A stretch of 64,000 nt of DNA from CAZWVA01 sp964636885 (GTDB taxonomy: Bacteria; Desulfobacterota_D; UBA1144; Nemesobacterales; CSP1-2), in assembly GCA_964636885.1 (NCBI GenBank), contig CAZWVA010000001.1, forward strand, positions 1 to 64,000, written 5' to 3'. This document shows positions 56,192 through 64,000 of the stretch, one piece after another; the stretch's first letter is position 1; each line of letters opens with the position of its first letter. The translations under genes and the position numbers were made by a program. Below the pieces are notes generated by a model. The model was not told the origin of the DNA. It did not search any database and worked only from the letters and a program-made list of their open reading frames with translations.

Positions 56192-56521
56192 CTAGACGAC
56201 TTTTTTGATTATCCTTTCTATCTCGCTCTTTGGGACGGCTCCTATTATTTGGTCCACTGCTTTTCCGTCCTTAAATAGAATAAGGGTAGGGATACTCCTT
56301 ATCCTATATCTCATCGTGACTTCCTGGTTGTCGTCAACGTTTAGTTTTCCTACCTTGAGTCGCCCGTTGTAGGAGGCTGCGATCTCCTCTACCACAGGGG
56401 CTATCATCCTGCAAGGGCCACACCAGGGGGCCCAGAAGTCAACCAAAACCGGTGTATCGCTCTTTAAAACCTCGCTTTCAAAGGTTGAATCGCTTAACTC
56501 TACTATCCCTGCGCTTCCCAT
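56192..56521 (-). CDS. trxA: Thioredoxin
   Basis: A 109-residue thioredoxin with FWAPWCGPCRMIAP; the redox pair is C34/C37. The cis-Pro in RYRIRSIPTLILFKDG is present. No signal peptide, so it is cytoplasmic. It is encoded convergently with speD and read from a promoter at 56555-56584. Confidence 0.97.
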   Translation of the reverse strand: MGSAGIVELSDSTFESEVLKSDTPVLVDFWAPWCGPCRMIAPVVEEIAASYNGRLKVGKLNVDDNQEVTMRYRIRSIPTLILFKDGKAVDQIIGAVPKSEIERIIKKVV

Positions 56522-56554
56522 TATGACGTCTCCTTAGGGGTATTTGATACCGTT

Positions 56555-56584
56555 ATTATATCTGAATCCAGAGGTACGCTTCAA
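56555..56584 (-). promoter_or_regulatory. Promoter of trxA
   Basis: On the minus strand TTGAAG (56584-56579) and TATAAT (56560-56555) are separated by 18 bases; the -10 is full consensus. AAGGAGA lies before the trxA ATG at 56521. The remaining 56585-56874 upstream of hppA has no gene I recognise. Confidence 0.6.
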
Positions 56585-56874
56585 GGACAGAGGTTAGCCG
56601 GTAGACCGGTTATAGACCGTGATTCTTGATTCCGACACACTTGTATTTTTCGAGTTTTCCTGTTATGATTCCCATCCCTAAAACCGAGATATAGCTCTCC
56701 AAAAGGGATTGGGCTTAGATTTGTTTCCATATAGATCTAGGACGAAGAGGAAAGCGATACCCGCTTATAGAGTCGGGTCTATGGGTTCAAAGCCAAAACT
56801 AGAGGAGGAGGGATTTCCCCTCTCCTAACAAATATAAGCCTATCACCATAGAAGGAGAAGGAAAGGAGGAGAAC

Positions 56875-58995
56875 ATGGAGTTTGGCCACGTGTTGCTTGT
56901 GATTGTCTTAGGCATAAGCGTGCTTTCCCTTGCTTTCGCTGGTTACCTGGCTAGGTTTGTGCTTAGCCACGATATGGGAACCTCGGCGATGCAGGAGATA
57001 AGCAACGCTATCAAAGAGGGTGCCGAGGCCTTTCTAAAAAGGCAGTACTCAACCATAATAATGCTGAGTATAGTTCTGGCCGCCCTTATCTTCGTACTCT
57101 ACTGGTTTGCAAAGGGTGATCCTGACATGGCTTGGCGTACCACGGTAGCCTTTCTCTTCGGCGCTGGGTGTTCGGCCCTTGCAGGATATATTGGAATGTG
57201 GATCTCAATAAGATCAAACATCCGTACGGCGAGTGCGGTTAGATCGAGTCTCGATAGGGCTCTTAAGATATCGCTCCGCGGTGGGGCGGTTTCAGGGATA
57301 ACGATCGTTGCTATGAGCCTTCTTGGAGTGGGAATCCTTTTCGTTCTCTACGGTGGATCTTCTAGCGATCCAGAGATCTTAAAAAGGGTTCCATTTTTAA
57401 TCGTGGGATACGGGTTCGGGGCGAGCTTCGTTGCGCTTTTTGCCCAGCTTGGTGGCGGTATATATACGAAGGCGGCCGATGTAGGAGCGGACCTAGTGGG
57501 TAAGGTGGAGGCCGGGATCCCTGAAGATGACCCCAGAAACCCTGCGGTTATAGCTGATCTTGTAGGGGATAACGTGGGCGACTGTGCGGGTCGTGGCGCG
57601 GACCTCTTTGAATCCACGGCCGCCGAGAATATAGGGGCGATGATCCTGGGGGTTGCGCTTTTCCCCCACTTTGGTATAAAGGGGATTCTGTTTCCTCTAG
57701 TCGCCCGTGCGTTTGGACTCATTGCCAGTATGGTAGGAATCGCAACCGTTGGGTTAAAGGACGACAGGGAAGACCCGATGTCGGCCTTAAACCGCGGCTA
57801 CTACATAGCATGTGTTTTGGCCGCCATAGGGTTCTATGTAGCCACCTACTTGCTGCTAAATAACAACCTCTGGCTCTTCCTAGCTGGCGTCATCGGAATC
57901 GTGACGAGTATAGTATTCGTCTATATCACACAGTACTACACGGAGTATAGATACCGTCCTGTGAAGTTTATCGCCGAGGCGTCTCAAACGGGCCCCGCCA
58001 CAAACATAATAGCCGGTCTCTCTGTCGGACTTGAGTGTACGGCCCTTCCCGTAATCGTGATATCGGCCGCCCTGGTTGGGGCGTTCTACTGTGGTGTCTA
58101 TGGACTTAAGGGGTTTACAGACATTTCTACAACAGGTGCCGGGCTTTACGGAACCGCTATCGCCACCATGGGAATGCTTGGAACGGCCGCTTACATACTT
58201 GCCGAGGATACCTTCGGTCCTATAACCGATAACGCCGGTGGTATAGTTGAAATGAGCAAGCAGCCAGAGGAGATCAGGAATAAAACGGACAGGTTAGACG
58301 CCGTTGGAAACACCACGAAAGCCCTTACAAAGGGATACGCAATCGGCTCTGCGGCCCTTGCGGCGTTTCTGCTTTTCTCGGCGTATCTCGATGAGGTGAC
58401 TCATCTTACGGGTCAGGCCTTCCACTCCGTTGATATAGCCAAGGTGGAGGTGTTTGTGGGAGGCCTCCTCGGAGCGATGCTCGTTTTTCTGTTTAGTGCC
58501 CTTGCTATCCGAGCCGTTGGACGAGCGGCTTATTACGTGATAAGCGACGTTCGTGCCCAGTTTAAGGAAAATCCCGGAATACTCCAGGGGACCTCAAAAC
58601 CGAATTACGCAAGGTGCGTCGATATCGTTACAAAGGGTGCACTAAAGGAGATGGTCCCTCCGGGGATACTTGCCGTCGCCATGCCCATAGTAGTTGGACT
58701 GATATTCAAGCAGTTTGGTCTCGGTGCTGAGACCGTAGCGGCGCTTCTTATGGTCGGAACAATAGGGGGTATCCTAGTTGCGACCATGATGAATAACGGT
58801 GGCGGGGCATGGGATAACGCAAAGAAGTACATTGAAACCGGTATGTACGGTGGGAAGAGGTCTGAAACCCATAAGGCCGCAGTTGTGGGAGATACGGTGG
58901 GCGATCCTTTTAAGGATACGGCTGGCCCTTCGATTCACGTCCTTATAAAGCTCCTCTCCACTATCACACTCGTTCTTGCTCCGCTCTTTATCTAG
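56875..58995 (+). CDS. hppA: Membrane-bound proton-pumping pyrophosphatase (K+-independent type)
   Basis: A 706-residue integral membrane pyrophosphatase with about 16 spans. DVGADLVGKVEAGIPEDDPRNPAVIADLVGDNVGD is the substrate site, split over several Asp-rich turns, with DNAGGIVEMSK and the C-terminal GDTVGDPFKDTAGPS. The residue after GNTT is Lys (GNTTKA), the mark of K+-independent H+-pumps; K+-dependent enzymes have Ala there. It uses PPi to build proton-motive force. GGAGGAG precedes the ATG. Confidence 0.96.
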   Translation: MEFGHVLLVIVLGISVLSLAFAGYLARFVLSHDMGTSAMQEISNAIKEGAEAFLKRQYSTIIMLSIVLAALIFVLYWFAKGDPDMAWRTTVAFLFGAGCSALAGYIGMWISIRSNIRTASAVRSSLDRALKISLRGGAVSGITIVAMSLLGVGILFVLYGGSSSDPEILKRVPFLIVGYGFGASFVALFAQLGGGIYTKAADVGADLVGKVEAGIPEDDPRNPAVIADLVGDNVGDCAGRGADLFESTAAENIGAMILGVALFPHFGIKGILFPLVARAFGLIASMVGIATVGLKDDREDPMSALNRGYYIACVLAAIGFYVATYLLLNNNLWLFLAGVIGIVTSIVFVYITQYYTEYRYRPVKFIAEASQTGPATNIIAGLSVGLECTALPVIVISAALVGAFYCGVYGLKGFTDISTTGAGLYGTAIATMGMLGTAAYILAEDTFGPITDNAGGIVEMSKQPEEIRNKTDRLDAVGNTTKALTKGYAIGSAALAAFLLFSAYLDEVTHLTGQAFHSVDIAKVEVFVGGLLGAMLVFLFSALAIRAVGRAAYYVISDVRAQFKENPGILQGTSKPNYARCVDIVTKGALKEMVPPGILAVAMPIVVGLIFKQFGLGAETVAALLMVGTIGGILVATMMNNGGGAWDNAKKYIETGMYGGKRSETHKAAVVGDTVGDPFKDTAGPSIHVLIKLLSTITLVLAPLFI

Positions 58996-59011
58996 AAGCC
59001 AAGAAAAGGAT

Positions 59012-59036
59012 AGGGGTGGGTCTTATACCCACCCCT
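59012..59036. terminator. Hairpin behind hppA
   Basis: AGGGGTGGGT (59012-59021) and ACCCACCCCT (59027-59036) pair perfectly with a five-base loop. It lies between convergent hppA and the SDR gene. No T-run follows, so termination is inferred from position and stem strength. Confidence 0.55.
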
Positions 59037-59097
59037 CTAATAATCCTAGTGGTGTGAAAGCCGACATCGGGTTCTTCGTGGTAATCGCGGGGCCTTC

Positions 59098-59859
59098 TTA
59101 ATAGGCGGTCCAGCCGCCGTCTACAACAAGAGTTGCCCCTGTTACGTACTTGGATTCATCGCTTGCCAGATAGAGGAGTGCGTAGGCTATATCGATAGGT
59201 TCACCCCTATAGCCCATAGGAACGATCTGGGCTGCTATCTCATCAAGCCGCTTCTGGGCATCCGGTGGGTTGCCTATGAAGTCCTCGTTCATCTTCGTCT
59301 TTATGAATCCTGGGCAGATCGTATTCACCCGAATTCCCTCTTTTGCATGGTCTAGGGCGAGACTCCTTGTAAACTGCATTATCGCCCCTTTCGAGGTATT
59401 ATAGGCAACCGTATTCTGACATCCTATAAACCCAAGAACAGATGAGTTATTGATTATGGAAACCCCACCGTTTTTTATCATGTATGGAAGAACGTACTTG
59501 CTCATGAGGAAGGTCCCCTTTACGTTAATGTCCATTATCTTGTCCCAGGTCTCAAGGGAGGTTGTAACTACGGTTCCAACCTCAAGGATACCCGCATTGT
59601 TAAATAGTATATCGATCCTTCCAAACCTCTTTATGAATTCCTCTACGGTTCTCCTTACATCCTCCTCCTTTGATACATCCCCCGGAAAGGCCACAATTTC
59701 GCCGTTTCCATCTGCCTCCCTTACGACCTCTTCGATATTCTTCGCGTTTCTTCCCGTGATTCCGACCTTGGCTCCTTCCTTGCAGAAAAGAAGGGCTGTG
59801 GCTTTTCCTATACCCTCCCCACCTCCGGTGATGATCGCTGTTTTACCTTGTAATCTCAT
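59098..59859 (-). CDS. Short-chain dehydrogenase/reductase
   Basis: A 253-residue classical SDR. TGGGEGIGKA (11-20) binds NAD(P), NNAG near 88, the catalytic Ser in NNSSVLG near 139, and Y-x3-K is YNTSK near 154. DGGWTAY at the C-terminus is typical. Lys/Asp around the cofactor loop (GRNAKN) does not decide NAD versus NADP. Substrate unknown. AGGAGGT precedes the ATG. Confidence 0.9.
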   Translation of the reverse strand: MRLQGKTAIITGGGEGIGKATALLFCKEGAKVGITGRNAKNIEEVVREADGNGEIVAFPGDVSKEEDVRRTVEEFIKRFGRIDILFNNAGILEVGTVVTTSLETWDKIMDINVKGTFLMSKYVLPYMIKNGGVSIINNSSVLGFIGCQNTVAYNTSKGAIMQFTRSLALDHAKEGIRVNTICPGFIKTKMNEDFIGNPPDAQKRLDEIAAQIVPMGYRGEPIDIAYALLYLASDESKYVTGATLVVDGGWTAY

Positions 59860-59925
59860 AACGCTTTTACCTCCTTAGTTTATTATCTGTTCTGGGTATG
59901 CAATGCCCTGTGCTTTAGTCCTTTT

Positions 59926-61443
59926 CTATTCCTTTATCTCCACACCGCTTGCCTGTATAATCGTTCCCCTTGCGCGTTCAAGCCTGGCAAGGGCGATGTT
60001 ATAAGCCGTAACCGCCCTTATCTCCTGCGTCCTTGCATCAACGAGGTCCCTTTGTGCCTCTATGACGTCTCTGGTTGTTCCGATTCCCACCTTCAGCCTT
60101 TCCTCCTGATTCCTTACCACCTCTTCTGCAAGCTCTACGGAGGTTTTCGCCGCTTCTATGCTCCTTAGGCTGTTCTGGATCTCCCTTATGGCGTTCCTTA
60201 CGTCGAGCGTAATGTCGTCTGTAACCTTCTTGTATGAAATGACACTCCTATCGAGGTCGGCTGAGGCTTTTACGTAGTTCCCTTTGGCCGTCCAGTTGAA
60301 TATCGGTAGACTGAATACCCCTAAGACCTGCCAGGTTGGAAAATCGCCGTTGAATATGCTCCTAAAGGCGTCTGAGGCGCTGTCAAATCGATCTGAGATT
60401 GGCCGTTGGGGAATGCCATCTCCGAATATCACACGATTGGGGTTCTCACTGCCGCCAAGACCCTGAAGGTTTAGTATCCCCTGAATGGATAGACTGGGGA
60501 GCCTCTGATTTGAAAAAAAGCGCTTTTGCGTTTCCTTATTCCTTACATCGAGCTTTGCCTGCTCTATCTCCGGTCTCCTTTCAAGGGCTTCCTGAAGGAC
60601 CTCGCTTTCGTTAAACGACTTAAGGACTTCCGTCGGCTTGTCGGTTAAGACGATCCGCTCCGTGAGGGGGATCACGAGTATGTTTTTGAGGTTATCCTCC
60701 AAAGCCCTAAGGGTATTTTCGGCATTGATCACATCTACCTCCCTTTTTGCTACCTCCGATTTCGCCTCTGTGACCGAGACCGGAGGGAGTACCCCTACCT
60801 CTACCTGAATCTCGTTTCTCCTTTGAAGGTCCTTTGCGAGTTCGAGTGCGGTTTTCTGGTTCTCAAGGTCTTGCCGTGCGGCTACGACGAGCCAGTAGGC
60901 CTCTTCGACGTTTAAAAGGGTATCGGAGATGGTTGTTTCAAGCTCCTTTATCGATATTTCACTTGATCTTTTCGCTACCGTTATGGGAGTTAGGTTTACA
61001 TCGAGTCCAAAGTTCCTGAGGAGTTCCTGTCCGATACTGAAGCTAAGTGTTGTAAACCAGCTGGGGCTTAGTGCCTCAACCGGGGAGTTTGTGGTTGTTC
61101 TTGTCACGGAGAAATTGAGGAGGTTATAAAACGTCCCTGTTGGGAGTGTCCCAGTTATGCCGCTTGAGGCGTTGAACCCCTTGCTCTCAATAGAGCCACT
61201 CGAGATAAATGTGCTTGTCGTGGGGTCTTTAGCGTCTATATAGTATGAGCTCAGGCTTAAGACCGGATCGAATATCCCTTTCTGGGTCTGTATGTCCCCA
61301 CGGGATATCTCGACGTTCTTTCTTACTATCTGTATGTCCCTGTTGTTCTCAAGGGCGATCCTCTTTGCGTCCTGAAGGGAGAGCATGAGGGTGTCTTGTG
61401 CTCCTATTAAGGAAAGAAACACCAAAAATATCGTTCCGGTCAT
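59926..61443 (-). CDS. TolC-family outer-membrane efflux protein
   Basis: A 505-residue outer-membrane factor with a short signal peptide (1-16) and the repeated long helical hairpins of TolC proteins (about 150-290 and 380-490), each ending in small beta turns. LSLQDAKRIALENNRDIQI and VEEAYWLVVAARQDLENQKTAL are family patterns. It lies divergent from a MacA-like adaptor, with an 18-bp palindrome between them, so it is likely the exit duct of this efflux system. Confidence 0.9.
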   Translation of the reverse strand: MTGTIFLVFLSLIGAQDTLMLSLQDAKRIALENNRDIQIVRKNVEISRGDIQTQKGIFDPVLSLSSYYIDAKDPTTSTFISSGSIESKGFNASSGITGTLPTGTFYNLLNFSVTRTTTNSPVEALSPSWFTTLSFSIGQELLRNFGLDVNLTPITVAKRSSEISIKELETTISDTLLNVEEAYWLVVAARQDLENQKTALELAKDLQRRNEIQVEVGVLPPVSVTEAKSEVAKREVDVINAENTLRALEDNLKNILVIPLTERIVLTDKPTEVLKSFNESEVLQEALERRPEIEQAKLDVRNKETQKRFFSNQRLPSLSIQGILNLQGLGGSENPNRVIFGDGIPQRPISDRFDSASDAFRSIFNGDFPTWQVLGVFSLPIFNWTAKGNYVKASADLDRSVISYKKVTDDITLDVRNAIREIQNSLRSIEAAKTSVELAEEVVRNQEERLKVGIGTTRDVIEAQRDLVDARTQEIRAVTAYNIALARLERARGTIIQASGVEIKE

Positions 61444-61539
61444 TTTACCTTGCCTCCTGGTAGGAGCGGGTTCTTAGATCCACGCCTTTTGGATTAGCTT
61501 TGTACCTGGTTCATTACCGTTTTTCAAGCGATTTCTTCC

Positions 61540-61590
61540 TTGACATAGCAGATGGCAGATGGTAATTTGCTAAGTAAGTAATTACTTACT
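61540..61590 (+). promoter_or_regulatory. Operator-like 18-bp palindrome with upstream -35
   Basis: AGTAAGTAATTACTTACT (61573-61590) is a perfect 18-bp palindrome, the usual shape of a TetR/MarR-type operator. TTGACA (61540-61545) precedes a weak -10 (61563-61568) on the plus strand; the expected start falls inside the palindrome, so a bound protein would repress the macA-like gene. No regulator gene is seen nearby. Confidence 0.6.
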
Positions 61591-61726
61591 ATATTACATA
61601 ACAGAGATAGGAAGAATGTCAACCGAAGGGGTTAAGGGATAAGACCCCTGAAAAGGCTAGGTTGGCACCGGAGAATCGGGTACCTTTTTACTATTGATAG
61701 GTTTTTAACTAGACCCTTGTGGATTT

Positions 61727-62986
61727 ATGAATAAAAAGAGACTTTACGTGGGAGTCTTGGTTTTCACACTTTTACTAACCGGATTTATCTACTTAAGAAA
61801 AGGGGATAATAGGGAAAAGTACATCACTGCAAGGATTGAAAGGGGTAACATATCCGAGATCGTAACGGCTACCGGAACCCTAAGTGCCGTTACGACGGTT
61901 GAGGTTGGGAGTCAGATTACGGGAAAAATCAAGGCCCTATATGCGGACTTTAACTCCCAGGTTAAGAAGGGACAGGTTGTTGCACAGATAGAGCCGGAGC
62001 CGTTTCAGGCCAAGGTAGACAGCGCAAAGGCGGATCTTGCCGCCGCAAAGGCCGCTGTAGCGATGAGCCGTGCGACCTTGGAAAAGGATAAGGTGAATTT
62101 GGAACAGGCAAGGAGAAACCTGAAACGCATAGAGGAGCTCTACAGAAAGGGAATCGTCTCTGAGAACGAGAGGGATTTGGCCCAGACGAACTACGATTCC
62201 GCGGTTGCACAGCTTAAGGCAGACGAGGCCTCCTACAGGAACGCCATTGCCCAGGTAGAACAAAGGAAGGCTAATCTAGAATCCGCCGAGCTGGACCTCA
62301 GCCACACAAAGATCGTCTCCCCTGTTGACGGTATCGTAATATCAAGGGATGTCAATGTGGGGCAGACTGTTTCGGCAAGCCTTCAGGCTCCCACCCTCTT
62401 CGTAATTGCTGAGAACCTGACCAAGATGCAGCTTGATGCAAGTGTTGTAGAAGCGGATATCGGAAAGGTTAGAGTTGGACAGAAGGTGAGTTTTACTGTG
62501 GATGCTTACCCGGATAGGACATTTACCGGGGAGGTTAGGCAGGTTAGAAACGCTCCCATTACACTTCAGAACGTGGTTACATACGACGTGATTATAGATG
62601 TTGAAAATACGGATTTAATACTTAAGCCTGGAATGACCGCCAATGTGTTTATTCTAACGGCGCAGAGGAATGACGTCCTAAAGATACCAAATGCGGCCTT
62701 TCGCTTCCGTCCGGATCTAGACGGGGAGAAGACGGATTCAGGCTACAGAACGGCAGCCGTCAACGAAGGATCCGGGGGTCATAGGGGAGAAAGCGGTGCC
62801 TACGTGTGGGTTCTCTCTAAGGACGGCAAACCAGTTGCCGAACCTGTAAAGACGGGTATCGCGGATTGGAATTTCACAGAGCTTATCGGTGGAAACCTGA
62901 AGGAGGGGGACTGGGTAATTACCGGCGTTTCATCAAAAGAAAGCCGTTCTTCCAGCGATAGGATACCTAGGAGAATCGGTTTTTAA
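61727..62986 (+). CDS. macA: MacA-like periplasmic adaptor of a tripartite efflux system
   Basis: A 419-residue membrane-fusion protein. An N-terminal anchor (about 5-20) is followed by a split lipoyl domain (VTATGTLSAVTTVEVGSQITGKI), a long alpha-helical hairpin (about 85-170, Ala/Lys-rich) and the beta-barrel with LDLSHTKIVSPVDGIVISRDVNVGQ broken across it. Asp-rich repeats SAKADLAAAKAAVA are typical. It joins an inner-membrane pump to TolC; the next gene is a MacB-like permease 14 bases downstream. Confidence 0.9.
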   Translation: MNKKRLYVGVLVFTLLLTGFIYLRKGDNREKYITARIERGNISEIVTATGTLSAVTTVEVGSQITGKIKALYADFNSQVKKGQVVAQIEPEPFQAKVDSAKADLAAAKAAVAMSRATLEKDKVNLEQARRNLKRIEELYRKGIVSENERDLAQTNYDSAVAQLKADEASYRNAIAQVEQRKANLESAELDLSHTKIVSPVDGIVISRDVNVGQTVSASLQAPTLFVIAENLTKMQLDASVVEADIGKVRVGQKVSFTVDAYPDRTFTGEVRQVRNAPITLQNVVTYDVIIDVENTDLILKPGMTANVFILTAQRNDVLKIPNAAFRFRPDLDGEKTDSGYRTAAVNEGSGGHRGESGAYVWVLSKDGKPVAEPVKTGIADWNFTELIGGNLKEGDWVITGVSSKESRSSSDRIPRRIGF

Positions 62987-63000
62987 GGTTGGGTTGAGTC

Positions 63001-64000
63001 ATGATTACCTTAATATCCATGTCAGTTGGGCTCGCCTTTACTGAGCTTAGAAGGAACAAGATGCGCTCATTGCTCACGATGCTCGGCGTTATCATAGGGG
63101 TTGGTGCGGTGATTACTATGGTAAGCCTTGGTCAGGGGGCGAGTAGCTCCATTCAGGATGAGATATCTAGCCTCGGCACAAATATGATCCTCGTGCTTCC
63201 TGGAAGTACAACACAGGGAGGGGTGAGGGCCGGTTCTGGTACGGCTCAAACGCTTACCGTTGAAGATGCCAAGGCGATTGAGAAGCAAATCCCGGCCATT
63301 GGAGCGGTGACCTACTCGATACGCGACGTCTCACAGGTGATATACGGAAACCAGAACTGGAGTACGGCCATATACGGGGTTACTCCCGAATACTTGATAA
63401 TTCGTAATTGGGCTCTCGATGCGGGTTCTTTTTTTACGAAGCGCGATCTAGACAGGGCGGCCAATGTGGCAGTTCTCGGAAGGACGGTCGTTAAGAACCT
63501 ATTCTTTCCCGGTGACTATCCGGTAGGCAAGATAATCCGCATAAAGAATTCGCCCTTTAGGGTTATCGGGGTGTTAAGACCGAAGGGCCAGAGCGCCTTC
63601 GGGACCGATCAGGACGACGTGGTACTCATCCCATTTACAACGGCGGAGAGAAGGGTCTTTGGGGCGTTCCTTCCCGGAAGGATGGTGGGCACTGTAGGGC
63701 AATCCGGGGTTCAATTGGGGGGCCAATCCGAATCCCAGTCGTTGAATCAATCGATGAAACTTCCGGGAAGGGTAGGAAGCATACAGGTTTCCACCGTGAG
63801 CGAGGAGGCGATCCAGGTTGTCATGGAGCAGATAAGGGATATCCTCCGAACCCGTCACAAACTCCAGCCGGGACAGGAGGACGACTTCACAATCAGGTCC
63901 TTGGAGGACATTGCCACGGCTGCAGAGGCTACAACAAGAACGCTCACTATACTCCTCCTCAGTATCGCCTCCATCTCCCTCATCGTGGGCGGTGTCGGGA
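63001..64000 (+). CDS. macB: MacB-like ABC transporter permease, 3' truncated by the window
   Basis: The first 333 residues of a FtsX/MacB-type permease. A membrane span (about 20-45: LLTMLGVIIGVGAVITMV) and the periplasmic MacB_PCD domain (about 50-290) are visible, and the second span starts at LTILLLSIASISLIVGGVG. E. coli MacB has its ATPase at the N-terminus; here the protein begins with the permease, so the ATPase must be a separate gene outside the window. A Gln/Ser-rich loop (about 229-259) is inserted in the periplasmic domain. Confidence 0.9.
   Translation, partial: MITLISMSVGLAFTELRRNKMRSLLTMLGVIIGVGAVITMVSLGQGASSSIQDEISSLGTNMILVLPGSTTQGGVRAGSGTAQTLTVEDAKAIEKQIPAIGAVTYSIRDVSQVIYGNQNWSTAIYGVTPEYLIIRNWALDAGSFFTKRDLDRAANVAVLGRTVVKNLFFPGDYPVGKIIRIKNSPFRVIGVLRPKGQSAFGTDQDDVVLIPFTTAERRVFGAFLPGRMVGTVGQSGVQLGGQSESQSLNQSMKLPGRVGSIQVSTVSEEAIQVVMEQIRDILRTRHKLQPGQEDDFTIRSLEDIATAAEATTRTLTILLLSIASISLIVGGVG

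Overview
The window looks like a bacterial metagenome-assembled contig, because two runs of N (50273-50356 and 52208-52227) mark scaffold gaps. The main genome has moderate GC and uses AGG/AGA for Arg and ATA for Ile heavily. A Gram-negative envelope is indicated by a family 9 heptosyltransferase-like enzyme, ExbB/ExbD, a TolC-type outer-membrane protein with a MacA-like adaptor, a secreted SodC and a long-form GyrB. DUF4416, the prkA-yeaH-spoVR operon and a K+-independent membrane pyrophosphatase would suit a deltaproteobacterial or Nitrospirota-grade lineage. The phylum cannot be fixed from the sequence alone.

Layout. 1-2.9 kb is a foreign-looking, GC-rich accessory segment: a type I restriction methyltransferase (hsdM) overlaps an MntA/HepT (MNT/HEPN) toxin-antitoxin pair, next to a methyltransferase gene that forms an integron-type cassette with a recognisable attC site. 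3-9.4 kb holds a DASS-type anion transporter with an epoxide-hydrolase-like enzyme, a GT9 glycosyltransferase, a sugar-nucleotide epimerase, a Trm112-like protein and sucD without sucC. 9.5-14.4 kb is the prkA-yeaH-spoVR operon behind a promoter with both consensus hexamers. 14.5-21.5 kb carries yicC and DUF4416, a lipoprotein, dapB, and the tgt-yajC-secD-secF secretion cluster. 21.6-23.7 kb is a c-di-AMP (ydaO-type) riboswitch in front of a KimA-like APC permease.

24-30.6 kb has exbB/exbD, DUF456, pheS (without pheT), a PTPMT1-like phosphatase, dcd and gyrB. 30.7-34.5 kb has a HAD hydrolase, an isolated nuoG-nuoH pair and tatA/B. 34.7-41 kb has a medium-chain dehydrogenase, a histone-deacetylase-family protein paired with an M3-like peptidase that has lost its zinc ligands, an MFS carrier and a trehalose synthase-like GT4. 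41-43 kb has three small uncharacterised proteins and sodC.

43.2-50.65 kb is the most striking object: a giant protein of about 2,470 residues. It has an N-terminal nucleotide-hydrolase/TIR-like alpha/beta domain followed by at least 46 tandem 47-residue TPR units. The assembly breaks inside this array, where two flanks are identical. The window then returns to housekeeping and envelope genes: hisS, a GT4 enzyme, a DUF3943 outer-membrane candidate, a GYD protein, speD, trxA, hppA and an SDR. It ends with a divergent efflux locus (TolC-type gene against a MacA-like adaptor plus MacB-like permease) around an 18-bp palindromic operator-like site.

Three short repeat elements were seen: a perfect 28-bp palindrome translated in frame inside hsdM, a related degenerate palindrome behind the TPR gene, and an interspersed motif upstream of the DUF3943 gene. 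The best candidates for something undescribed are the giant TPR protein, the dead M3 peptidase/deacetylase pair, the integron cassette beside the restriction-toxin operon, and the riboswitch-controlled permease.
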